Source: Mageeibacillus sp. UBA1212
GTDB taxonomy: Bacteria; Bacillota; Clostridia; UBA1212
Length of the DNA stretch: 64,000 nt
Reading direction: 5' to 3'
Assembly (NCBI GenBank): GCA_002309655.1
Contig: DBXM01000008.1
Span: 49,462-113,461 of the forward strand
Shown here: one piece after another, positions 54,133-61,487 of the stretch
Layout of the letters: every line of letters starts with the position of its first letter
Numbering within the stretch: the stretch's first letter is position 1
Notes under the pieces: generated by a model
Database searches by the model: none
What the model saw: only the letters and a program-made list of their open reading frames with translations
Told to the model about the DNA's origin: nothing
Position numbers and translations under genes: made by a program

Positions 54133-54171
54133 GGCTGAGCGCCGCGCCTGATAATGGCCGAGCGCCGCGCC
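54133..54171. repeat. Two GC-rich 16-bp direct repeats before nahK
   Basis: GGCTGAGCGCCGCGCC (54133) and GGCCGAGCGCCGCGCC (54156) have a 23-bp period and are within a hairpin-prone GC-rich stretch after the DUF362 gene. Confidence 0.6.
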
Positions 54172-54208
54172 GCCGCGCAATACTAAACGAAAGAGAAAAA
54201 AACGAGAC

Positions 54209-55312
54209 ATGAATGAATTTGCAATGATACAGAGACTCGCCGGAATCGGCGCCCAGTTCCGCCTTCCGGGTGAGGTCTACGCCTTCTCGGTGATCAAAAA
54301 CGGCAACATCAACGCGACCTACAAGGTTACCTACATGAACCCCGACGGCACGCTGAAGGCGTATATTTTCCAGCGCATCAACACGTACGTATTTAAAAAA
54401 CCGGTCGAAATCATGGAGAATATCGACCGCGTGACGACCCACATCCGCGAGAAGTCCAAGAACAGGCCTTCGCTTCACTACCACCACACGGCGGAGGGGC
54501 TCAACTACTGCTACGACTCCGAAAACCATTTCTGGCGCGTGATGAACTACATCGACTCGGTGACGTTCGACACTACGGACGATTTGTACGTGATCGCGTC
54601 CACCGGCGAGGCGTTCGGGCTGTTCGTGATGCAGCTGTCGGATTTCGACGGCAAGCTGCTCCACGAGACTATTCCCGACTTCCACAACACCGGCAAGCGC
54701 CTCGACACGCTTTTCATGCACGAGACCGAGGACCCGTTCGGAAGAGTCGCGGACTGCGCGAAGGAGCTTGAGTACATTCACTCCGTGAGCGGCATCGCGA
54801 GAAGGCTGAGCGACCGTTTCCTGGCGGGCGAGCTTCCCGTCAGAGTCACCCACAACGACACAAAGTCCAACAACGTGCTTTTCGACCGCGACACAAAGCG
54901 GCCGCTGGTCGTTATCGACCTCGACACGGTCATGCCGGGAATGGCGATGTACGACTTCGGCGACGCGGTCAGGTTTATCGCCAACACAAGCGCGGAGGAC
55001 GAGCCCGACACGAGAAGGGTGTTCTTCGACACCGCGAAGTTCCGCGCGTTCTGCAAGGGCTACATGGGGCAGGTCAGCGGCAGCCTCACCGAGGAGGAAA
55101 TCGAGAACCTCGTGCTGGCTACGTTTTCGATTACGATCGAGCTCGCTTCCCGCTTCCTGGACGACTACATTACCGGCGACTGCTACTTCAAAGTGAACTA
55201 CCCCGGCCACAACCTCGTCAGGACCAGGTGCCAGCTGGCGCTCGCGAAGGACATCATGCGGAAATACGACGAGCTGTCGTGGATAGTGAGTGAGGCGGCG
55301 AAAATCAAATAG
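54209..55312 (+). CDS. nahK: N-acetylhexosamine 1-kinase-like phosphotransferase
   Basis: Aminoglycoside phosphotransferase-fold kinase that would phosphorylate GlcNAc or GalNAc at C1 for salvage into UDP-sugars. The start region GEVYAFSVIKNGNINATYKV, the ATP-site YIFQRINTYVFKKP, the catalytic loop THNDTKSNNVLFD and the metal site VVIDLDTVMPG match NahK of bifidobacteria closely. The length of 367 residues is normal. Its place among nucleotide-sugar genes fits a supply of activated hexosamine. Other family members phosphorylate homoserine or choline, which is less likely. The ATG follows a GAGA-rich leader. Confidence 0.88.
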   Translation: MNEFAMIQRLAGIGAQFRLPGEVYAFSVIKNGNINATYKVTYMNPDGTLKAYIFQRINTYVFKKPVEIMENIDRVTTHIREKSKNRPSLHYHHTAEGLNYCYDSENHFWRVMNYIDSVTFDTTDDLYVIASTGEAFGLFVMQLSDFDGKLLHETIPDFHNTGKRLDTLFMHETEDPFGRVADCAKELEYIHSVSGIARRLSDRFLAGELPVRVTHNDTKSNNVLFDRDTKRPLVVIDLDTVMPGMAMYDFGDAVRFIANTSAEDEPDTRRVFFDTAKFRAFCKGYMGQVSGSLTEEEIENLVLATFSITIELASRFLDDYITGDCYFKVNYPGHNLVRTRCQLALAKDIMRKYDELSWIVSEAAKIK

Positions 55313-55314
55313 GA

Positions 55315-55492
55315 GCCGCACTTTATGTTGCGGCCCTCACTTGACCGCTTCGCGGCAATTCGCCGATGGCACCTTATTATCACGTAAAAGCCTGTGTGTT
55401 TCGCACGAAGACGACTTTTAGCGAAGCTAAACCGGAGGCTGAGTGGAAACACACAGGGTTTATCGCTCATGCCGCCAACATAAAGCTGCGGC
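55315..55492. repeat. Palindromic element P, copy 1 (interrupted)
   Basis: Left arm GCCGCACTTTATGTTGCGGC (from 55315) pairs with a right arm at 55471-55492 ending AAAGCTGCGGC. A characteristic CTCACTTGACCGCTTCGCGG follows the left arm. The element is split by copy 1 of element Q. Confidence 0.8.
55391..55457. repeat. Palindromic element Q, copy 1
   Basis: A perfect 12-bp inverted repeat CCTGTGTGTTTC/GAAACACACAGG bounds a core with CTTTTAGCG and AGCTAAACCGGAG. It lies inside element P copy 1. Confidence 0.8.
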
Positions 55493-55512
55493 GTCGTTTA
55501 TAAGGTAGAATC

Positions 55513-55677
55513 GCGTGCGTCTCGCGCGAGGGAGACTTTTAGCGGCCGCACTTTATATTGCGTCTCTCACTTGACCGCTTCGCGGAATCGCTCGCGCCGC
55601 CAATGTAAAGCTGCGGCGTTTTGAAGTGAGGAAGTGGTTTGCGCCAGCTAAACCGGAGACCAAGCGGAGACACACGC
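55513..55677. repeat. Palindromic element Q, copy 2 (interrupted)
   Basis: Arms GCGTGCGTCTC (55513) and GAGACACACGC (to 55677) hold the same CTTTTAGCG and AGCTAAACCGGAG core halves as copy 1, but here they are separated by element P copy 2. Confidence 0.75.
55545..55617. repeat. Palindromic element P, copy 2
   Basis: About 73 bp from GCCGCACTTTATATTG to CAATGTAAAGCTGCGGC, including CTCACTTGACCGCTTCGCGG. This is the compact form of the element that is interrupted in copy 1. It lies inside element Q copy 2. Confidence 0.8.
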
Positions 55678-55743
55678 GGGTCCGCACGCGAAAATAGCTC
55701 GAAACTTAGCGGTTCCGGCCGGCGGTAGTTTCGGCTCTTTACG

Positions 55744-55818
55744 GCCGCACTTTGCATCGTGCTTCTCACTAAGCGCGAATTTCGCGAACCGCTCGAATCC
55801 CGATTCAAAGCTGCGGCG
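55744..55818. repeat. Palindromic element P, copy 3 (diverged)
   Basis: About 75 bp from GCCGCACTTTGCATCG to ATTCAAAGCTGCGGC. Arms and length match copy 2 while the middle has diverged. From here to 55882 no gene was seen. Confidence 0.7.
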
Positions 55819-55882
55819 TCATAAATTAAGGTGCCTGCGGCCTCTTTACGGCGGCGCCGCGGGAAACAGGTAAAAATCCCTG

Positions 55883-55911
55883 TTGAAAAACGGCGGGTAA
55901 AAATGTAAAAT
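55883..55911 (+). promoter_or_regulatory. Promoter for cpsB-cpsC-cpsD
   Basis: TTGAAA (55883-55888) and TAAAAT (55906-55911) are spaced by 17 bp, about 38 bp upstream of the cpsB ATG. Confidence 0.7.
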
Positions 55912-55949
55912 AACTATTTGAAAGCTTGCGGACGGCAGGAGAAAAAGGA

Positions 55950-56675
55950 ATGTATTTCGCTGATATTCACTGTCATATTATCTACGGCGTCGACGACGGC
56001 GCGCGTACGAAGGAGGACATGTTCGCCATGTTCGAGAAGGCGTACGCCGACAACGTCAGAACCGTCTGCGTGACTCCGCACTTTCACCCGGGATATTTCG
56101 GGGACAACACCGGAAAGACCGACCGCGCCTACGAAGAGCTTCAGGCCTACGCCGCCGAGCACCACCCGGACGTCAAGCTTTTCAGAGGCAACGAGCTCTA
56201 TTTCAAGAAGGGCGCCCGCGTCTGGATCGAGGACGGCCACTGCAAGACGCTGGGAGGCACGAAGTACGTTCTTGTCGACTTCCGCGAGGGGGAAAACGCC
56301 GAAAACGTTACCGACGGCGTGTACAGGCTGCTCAACGCCGGCTACAGACCGGTGCTGGCGCATCTTGAGCGGTACGACATCTACAAGCGCGGAATGTCCG
56401 TCGCCGCCTCGCTGAAAATGGACGGGGTACTGCTGCAGGCGGACTCCGGTTCGTTCCTGGGCGATTTCGGGTTCTGGCCTAAAAGAAGGGCAAAACAACT
56501 GCTGAAAGAGGGCCTTCTGGACGTGATTTCGTCCGATGCCCACGGACTCGAGCACAGATGCTCGAACATGACTGAAACTTTTGATCTGGTCGTAAAACTT
56601 GCCGGCCGGAATGTCGCCGAAGACCTTTTCGCCAACAACGCGAAGAGGATTCTCGGAATCGATTTGGAGGATTAA
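55950..56675 (+). CDS. cpsB: CpsB/YwqE-type tyrosine-protein phosphatase
   Basis: Manganese-dependent PHP-fold phosphatase that removes phosphate from the C-terminal tyrosines of the partner BY-kinase. The metal site DIHCHIIYGVDDGA is at residues 5-18, VTPHFHPGYFG contributes further ligands, and ISSDAHGLEHR is near the C-terminus. The length of 241 is normal. ATG 55950 has AGGAG at a suitable distance. It is first in the cpsB-cpsC-cpsD operon, downstream of a consensus promoter, and cpsC follows its stop by two bases. Confidence 0.94.
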   Translation: MYFADIHCHIIYGVDDGARTKEDMFAMFEKAYADNVRTVCVTPHFHPGYFGDNTGKTDRAYEELQAYAAEHHPDVKLFRGNELYFKKGARVWIEDGHCKTLGGTKYVLVDFREGENAENVTDGVYRLLNAGYRPVLAHLERYDIYKRGMSVAASLKMDGVLLQADSGSFLGDFGFWPKRRAKQLLKEGLLDVISSDAHGLEHRCSNMTETFDLVVKLAGRNVAEDLFANNAKRILGIDLED

Positions 56676-56677
56676 TT

Positions 56678-57436
56678 ATGAGTGAAAACAGTACCGTCAG
56701 GGACAGAAAATCCATGAGACCTATCGACATCAAAGATCTCTGGCGCATTTTCCTTGAGTGTTTCTGGATCATGGCGATCGCTGCGGTCGCGGTCATGGTC
56801 GTGATGTTCATTTTCGTGAAGATTACGTACAAGCCGAAGTACGAATCCACAGCGTCCATTTACATCCTGAAGAACGAGTCGGAAAAAGCGCTGACGAGTT
56901 CCGACTTCTCCGTCGCGCTCAACGTGGTCGACGACTGCACGTTCGCGCTGAAGAGCCACGCGGTTCTCGACAAGGTCATCGACGACCTGGCCCTCGACAC
57001 GACCTACAAGAAGCTTTACTCGGCGGTTTCGGTTTCGAACCCGAAGGGCACGCGTTACCTCCAGGTCACGGTGACGGCCGACACGCCTGAAAAGGCGAAG
57101 GAGATCGTCGACAGCGTGTGCGAGAACGGCGTTGAGCGTATCGACGCGGCAATGGGCGTGCATCAGGCGAACATTTTCGAGAAGGGCGTTCTGAACTCCA
57201 ACCCGAGCAACAAAACCCGCCTCCGCTATTACGTTCTTGCCGGCGCCGCCGCAGCGATTCTTGTTTACGCGGTGTTCCTGATCATATTCCTGCTCGACGA
57301 CAGCATCCGCACCGAAGAGGACATCAAAGAGATCCTCGGTCTGACGATTCTCGGCGACATCCCGAACGCGGAAGAGGCTTCCGGAGAGAAGTACAAGGGC
57401 AACAAGTACAAGAAGTACGAGCGGAACAGTAAATGA
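56678..57436 (+). CDS. cpsC: Wzz/CpsC-type polysaccharide co-polymerase, kinase activator
   Basis: Membrane protein with a Wzz domain that controls polysaccharide chain length and activates the separate cytoplasmic kinase, as in Firmicutes two-part systems. It has a first membrane helix (about 28-50), an extracellular loop with PKYESTASIYIL and SPDEK-like repeats, and a second helix (about 187-209). A cytoplasmic tail (DDSIRTEEDIKEILGLTILGDIP) ends in a KYKGNKYKKYERNSK segment. The length of 252 is normal. GGAGG precedes the start, and cpsD follows after 36 bases. Confidence 0.92.
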   Translation: MSENSTVRDRKSMRPIDIKDLWRIFLECFWIMAIAAVAVMVVMFIFVKITYKPKYESTASIYILKNESEKALTSSDFSVALNVVDDCTFALKSHAVLDKVIDDLALDTTYKKLYSAVSVSNPKGTRYLQVTVTADTPEKAKEIVDSVCENGVERIDAAMGVHQANIFEKGVLNSNPSNKTRLRYYVLAGAAAAILVYAVFLIIFLLDDSIRTEEDIKEILGLTILGDIPNAEEASGEKYKGNKYKKYERNSK

Positions 57437-57472
57437 CGCGCGGCTGATACCGAAAGAGAAGGAGAAAACGAA

Positions 57473-58165
57473 ATGACAACGATGCAAACAAGCCTTCCGG
57501 GCAGCAACAACTACTTTGTGCAGGAGGCGTACAAATTCCTGCGCGCGAACATCCAGTTCTGCGGCCCCGACATTAAAGTTATCGTACTTACAAGCTGCGA
57601 GGAGAACGAAGGAAAAACCACCGTCTCCATGAGTCTCGCGAAGAGCTTCGCGGAGATCGGGAAAAAAGTTCTGCTCATCGACGCCGACATGAGAAAATCC
57701 GTTCTTGCGGGCCGCAACCTGGACGCGAAGGACTACCGCGGACTCAGCGAATACCTCTCGGGAATGTGCGAGGTCGGCGAGGTGGTCATGAAGACGAGCG
57801 TCAAGGACATGTACGTTCTGCTCGCAGGCAAGTACCCCCCGAACCCCTCTGAGCTCCTGAACGGCCGTCTCTTCGACTCGCTCATCAAGGTGTGCCGCGA
57901 GAATTTCGACTACGTGATCATCGACACCCCGCCCCTCGGCGCTGTCAGTGACGCGGCGGTCGTGGCTCCGAAATGCGACGGCTCGATCCTGGTCATCGGC
58001 GACGAAAAGCTCAGCTACTCGCTGGCAACCGACGTTGTCGACAAGCTGCGCGCCACCGGCACCCCGATCCTCGGCGCCGTCAGGAACAACTCCAAAACAG
58101 GCGGCAAGAAGTACTACCGCGACAAAAAATACTACAGGTATTCGAGCAAGTACTACGGAAAATAA
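57473..58165 (+). CDS. cpsD: CpsD/CapB-type bacterial tyrosine kinase
   Basis: BY-kinase that autophosphorylates its C-terminal tyrosine cluster and cycles with CpsC and CpsB to control polymerisation and export of exopolysaccharide. The Walker A is ENEGKTTVSMSLA (about 44-56), Walker A' is LIDADMRKS, and Walker B is VIIDTPPLG. The C-terminus is a Tyr cluster, YYRDKKYYRYSSKYYGK. The N-terminal EAYKFLRANIQF matches the family motif for oligomerisation. The length of 230 is normal. A terminator follows at 58200. Confidence 0.95.
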   Translation: MTTMQTSLPGSNNYFVQEAYKFLRANIQFCGPDIKVIVLTSCEENEGKTTVSMSLAKSFAEIGKKVLLIDADMRKSVLAGRNLDAKDYRGLSEYLSGMCEVGEVVMKTSVKDMYVLLAGKYPPNPSELLNGRLFDSLIKVCRENFDYVIIDTPPLGAVSDAAVVAPKCDGSILVIGDEKLSYSLATDVVDKLRATGTPILGAVRNNSKTGGKKYYRDKKYYRYSSKYYGK

Positions 58166-58199
58166 AAGACCGGGGCGGTTTGCCGCCGGAAAAACGTCC

Positions 58200-58226
58200 A
58201 AAAGGCAGCCCGCGCGGCTGCTTTTC
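58200..58226 (+). terminator. Terminator after cpsD
   Basis: The hairpin AAAAGGCAGCC-CGCGC-GGCTGCTTTT ends the kinase operon. A closely related hairpin occurs at 58915-58943 on the far side of the next gene. Confidence 0.75.
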
Positions 58227-58339
58227 AGAGTACGAGCTGACGCATTTGCTGCCAAAATCGGTTTCGGGTCTGTTGCCGACGATTGAAGAAATAGAAAAGG
58301 GATTGAAATACTAAAGGGATTCATAACACGAATGTAAAT

Positions 58340-58861
58340 ATGGGGCATTTTTACAATGATAGGAGGTTTATAACGCGCAGCAAAACTATGTTGCTTTTTG
58401 TTTGTATTCTGGCTCTTTTCATTTTTATGCCCGGATGCGGATTTCTAAAAAATAGTCACCAAGTGTATATGGGGTTTGATAAGGCTGATTTCACAATTGT
58501 TGCAGAGGAAGATACGCATGGGGGTTGTCAAGGGGATGGCAGTTATTATTTGATCCTTGACTGTTCTGCAGATCCCGAAAAAGCGCTTGACATCGTGAAG
58601 GAATGGAATCCGATGCCATTGTCGGAAAATCTAAAGCTCATTATGTACGGCGGAGAAAAGGATGGCATTAATTATTCATTTAAACTTGCAGAAGAAGCGC
58701 ATTTGCCGAAAATAGAACACGGTTATTACAAGTTTAATGACAAGCAGTCAGACAATCCGGAAGATGATTCAGCGCTGTTTGACAGGCCTTCCTTTAACTT
58801 TGACATTGCTGCTTATGATATAGACAACAATTTGTTCTACTATTTCAGATTTGACACATAA
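58340..58861 (+). CDS. Small lipoprotein, hypothetical
   Basis: A protein of up to 173 residues with a basic n-region (RRFITRSK), a hydrophobic segment and lipobox FMPGC, so it is likely lipidated and exported. The mature part has no recognised domain; it contains ILDCSADPEKALDIVKEW and LKLIMYGGEKDG. The start is uncertain: ATG 58340 gives the expected positive n-region but has no ribosome-binding site; ATG 58388 lacks the n-region; AGGAGG lies at 58361-58366 between them. The DNA is clearly AT-richer than its neighbours and lies between two copies of one terminator, so it may be an insertion. Confidence 0.65.
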   Translation: MGHFYNDRRFITRSKTMLLFVCILALFIFMPGCGFLKNSHQVYMGFDKADFTIVAEEDTHGGCQGDGSYYLILDCSADPEKALDIVKEWNPMPLSENLKLIMYGGEKDGINYSFKLAEEAHLPKIEHGYYKFNDKQSDNPEDDSALFDRPSFNFDIAAYDIDNNLFYYFRFDT

Positions 58862-58914
58862 ACAGCTGGTGGTACGGTCTGTGGTATATCACAATCTTTT
58901 TTATCATACACATC

Positions 58915-58943
58915 AAAAAAGCAACCGCGCGGCTGCTTTTTTT
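58915..58943 (+). terminator. Terminator after the small lipoprotein gene
   Basis: The hairpin AAAAAAGCAACC-GCGC-GGCTGCTTTTTTT has the same core as the cpsD terminator at 58200 and a longer T-run. Confidence 0.82.
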
Positions 58944-58997
58944 GTAAGCAAGTAGTTTTAGGCATGATTTTGAGACCGGGAGGGGCGTGAATTCTGC

Positions 58998-59501
58998 ATG
59001 GCCGGCGATAAAAAGGAAAAAAGAATAACAGTCTTGACCGGGCTCGCAGTGCTTGCGGTAATGGCGGCCATTTTCGCGTTTTCCTCTTTTAACGGGAACG
59101 CCTCCGGCGCGCAGAGCAGCTTCTTCTCAAATATGATCGCGGAGACGTTCGTCAAGGGGTTTGCAGGGTATTCCGCGACCGAAAAGGCCGAAACAGTCGC
59201 GAAAATATCTTTATTTGTCAGGAAAGCGGCGCATTTCACCGAATTTGCGGCGCTGGGGGCGGCGGTTTTCACCCATGTCGCGCTGACGGACCGCGCGAAA
59301 AGGGGCTCGCTCAGAATGCTGCGGGCGGCGCTTATTGCGCTGCCGTTTTCGGTCTTGTACGCCGCGTCGGACGAGGTTCACCAGCTGTTCGTGGACGGCA
59401 GGGCGGGAAGCGCGGTAGACGTGCTGATCGACTCGGGCGGGGCGTTGTTCGGGATACTGCTTGCCGTGCTTGCGTTCCTCATATTCAAAAAACGGAAATA
59501 G
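58998..59501 (+). CDS. VanZ-like membrane protein
   Basis: A 167-residue protein with three or four membrane helices (about 11-28, 70-90, 103-125 and 140-163). The VanZ family features are RKAAHFTEFAALG and ASDEVHQLFVDGRAGSAVDVLIDSGG. VanZ homologues are linked to low-level teicoplanin resistance and to cell-surface polymer or protein attachment, but most chromosomal copies have no established role. There is no other van gene nearby, so resistance should not be inferred. GGGAGGGG lies upstream of the ATG. Confidence 0.88.
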   Translation: MAGDKKEKRITVLTGLAVLAVMAAIFAFSSFNGNASGAQSSFFSNMIAETFVKGFAGYSATEKAETVAKISLFVRKAAHFTEFAALGAAVFTHVALTDRAKRGSLRMLRAALIALPFSVLYAASDEVHQLFVDGRAGSAVDVLIDSGGALFGILLAVLAFLIFKKRK

Positions 59502-59522
59502 CTTTTCAGCCTATATGAAGAA

Positions 59523-59560
59523 GCGCCGCGGACCCGATTAAAACCGGTCGTCCGCGGCGC
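59523..59560. terminator. Bidirectional terminator vanZ / aconitase X
   Basis: A perfect 11-bp stem GCGCCGCGGAC/GTCCGCGGCGC lies between convergent genes, with TGTTATTATAATT on one side and TTCTTC on the other strand. Confidence 0.75.
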
Positions 59561-59598
59561 CCTGTTATTATAATTAGGCGAAAGCCTTAATCCCGGAA

Positions 59599-60039
59599 TC
59601 AGACAATTCTCACCGTTCCGTCTTCCAAAACCTCAATAACGTCTCCGGTATTCACCGTGTTCAAAAACTCGTTCCCCAGCATGTCGATGGCAATGATGTC
59701 GCTGTGTTCCCATACCACGGAGAGGATGATTCCCGCGCCGGCCAGCGAGTCGATGTGCTCAGAGAAAAGCATGCAGGCAGGGTTGATTCCCATCGAGCAG
59801 ATGACCTGGATGACCATACCGCCGGTGGTTGAGCCGATAGTCTGGGGAAGGCAGAGGGCCTTGCCGGTGATGTTCCTGCCGAAGAGGTCCGGGTTGTTCT
59901 GGTCGGAGACCGTCACGCTCTTCGCGCCGGCGAGGGCCGACTTCTGGAACGTGGCAAGGGTGTTCACGCCCTGATGCGAAACGACCGCCTCGCCCTTAAA
60001 GTATCCCGCGTTGATCACGCGCCCTTTAAACTCTTTCAT
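59599..60039 (-). CDS. Aconitase X swivel (small) subunit, DUF126
   Basis: A 146-residue swivel domain that completes the active site of aconitase X. NNPDLFGRNITGKALCLPQTIGSTTGGMVIQ is the conserved core with the mobile loop. It is a separate polypeptide, as in the two-subunit type; in other bacteria it is fused to the large domain. Its start overlaps the large-subunit stop by four bases (ATGA), so the two are made together. See the large subunit for the likely reaction. Confidence 0.93.
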   Translation of the reverse strand: MKEFKGRVINAGYFKGEAVVSHQGVNTLATFQKSALAGAKSVTVSDQNNPDLFGRNITGKALCLPQTIGSTTGGMVIQVICSMGINPACMLFSEHIDSLAGAGIILSVVWEHSDIIAIDMLGNEFLNTVNTGDVIEVLEDGTVRIV

Positions 60040-61352
60040 TTTGAGGCCTCCTTTCCGGTTCCGTTCTCAATTCCAGCCACAATGCCTAACAGTTCGACGT
60101 CCGTGTAGTAGCGCGCCATCGAGTAGGTGCGCAGCTTGTTCGAGCACGTCATCAGCCGGCGCGACTTGGTGAGCGGGTTGGAGGTGTACATCAGCGGGCA
60201 GATCGAAGTGACTCTGGCACCGGTCGCGTACAGTTTCGCGTAAAGATCGGTCTTTCTGAACTCCTCGGCAACAGGCGGCGCGGTGCACAGAATGGTTCTG
60301 ACCGCGACCTTTTTTCTGCCGGCTTTTTCCAGCGCGCCGAGAATGTTTTCCGACCATTCACGAAGCTGGGCCATCGAGAGGTGGGGGCAGCCAATGAACG
60401 CGAGGGAGCCTTTCTTGTCCGGATCCTTCCACATGACCGGGTAGGAGTTGCGGACGCGCTCGAGCTCGGCGTCGTCGATCACGTATTCCTGATAGTTCTC
60501 CTCCAGCAGCGATTCACCGAGTTCGACGGCTTCGGGCGTGACCTTGTCGATGTGGTAGAGGCCGACGGCTCCGTTCGAAGCTGTGGCGGCGCCGAAATCC
60601 TTGAGGTAGCTCTTGCACTCGTCGTTGAGCTCGGTGCCGATCCACCTGTCGAGACCGACCACGTAGGGAACGTCCTCGGTGACCTTAATGCCGATGGCCG
60701 ATCCGAGAATCTGCGGCAGCGGCTTTTTCGTGGTGTTGACAATGACCTTCCACTTGGCGCGGCGGCCTTCGTCGGTGAGCAGTCCGAATTCGGGAACGAA
60801 CCCCAGAATCGAGCCGAAAATGTCGATCATCCCCGAGTTTCTGTTGCACCTTGCGCCGAGAACGGAATTCGCGTAGTTGACCGCGCTGGACTCCGCCCAT
60901 GACAGAATGTCGCCTTTTTTGGGAATGTTGCCCATCTCGTCAAAATAGCAGGCGCAGCTGAACGCGTCGTCGCCCGCGAGCCCGAGCTTCCTCAGCTGTT
61001 CCTCGTAATCCTTCTGCTTTCCGTACAGAACGGTCGAAAACAGCAACCTGTCAAGCGGGTTGCAGCGGACGTTCTCGAAGTCGACAGGCCTCGGGTCCAT
61101 CGTGAACCCTTCCTCGACCTTGAGCCCCGCCCCGATCAGCTCGTCCATGGTGCGGTAGACCGGCTTCAGCAGTGACAGCCCGAACGAAGTCACAAGGTGC
61201 CCCTTGCCGTGGGTGACGGGAACGAGTCTCTTCGCGCCGAACATGTCTCCGTAGCGCACCACAGTCTCCGCGACTTTCGCAAGAACTTCGCCCTTCGAGC
61301 CGTTCATGATCGCGAGCTGCTCGGCGGTAAGTTCCATTTTTGGTGTATACAT
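60036..61352 (-). CDS. Aconitase X catalytic (large) subunit, DUF521
   Basis: A 438-residue catalytic subunit. Family motifs are MNGSKGEVLAKVAE, PVTHGKGHLVTSFG, CNPLDRL and SAVNYANSVLGARCNR with likely cluster or metal cysteines, then GCPHLSMAQL and ICPLMYTSNPL near the C-terminus. Known members are cis-3-hydroxy-L-proline dehydratases in bacteria and phosphomevalonate dehydratases in archaea. The bacterial dehydratase is likelier here, but no proline-racemase or transporter gene is in the window to support it. ATG 61352 has AAGGAGG. It follows the ene-reductase gene by 135 bases. Confidence 0.93.
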   Translation of the reverse strand: MYTPKMELTAEQLAIMNGSKGEVLAKVAETVVRYGDMFGAKRLVPVTHGKGHLVTSFGLSLLKPVYRTMDELIGAGLKVEEGFTMDPRPVDFENVRCNPLDRLLFSTVLYGKQKDYEEQLRKLGLAGDDAFSCACYFDEMGNIPKKGDILSWAESSAVNYANSVLGARCNRNSGMIDIFGSILGFVPEFGLLTDEGRRAKWKVIVNTTKKPLPQILGSAIGIKVTEDVPYVVGLDRWIGTELNDECKSYLKDFGAATASNGAVGLYHIDKVTPEAVELGESLLEENYQEYVIDDAELERVRNSYPVMWKDPDKKGSLAFIGCPHLSMAQLREWSENILGALEKAGRKKVAVRTILCTAPPVAEEFRKTDLYAKLYATGARVTSICPLMYTSNPLTKSRRLMTCSNKLRTYSMARYYTDVELLGIVAGIENGTGKEASK

Positions 61353-61487
61353 ATTGCCTCCTTATGGCTTATGAGTTATAAAAATGTAATCAATGGCATG
61401 TGTTTTGAACATGAAGCCGCGAATGCGCAATTTGTAATTGAGAACCGGGAATATAATACCTCGATTCACGTCTCACATCACGCACTT

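Noticed and set aside
53041..54210. Long minus-strand frame opposite the DUF362 gene, and similar antisense frames opposite gdhA, hflX, capF and nahK
   Set aside because: These arise from codon-position bias in GC-rich genes. They show no family motifs and no ribosome-binding sites.
58998..59501. Glycopeptide-resistance gene
   Set aside because: Only a VanZ-like protein is present, without vanH, vanA/B, vanX, vanR or vanS. The ddl at 8641 looks like an ordinary D-Ala ligase, although its specificity was not tested.
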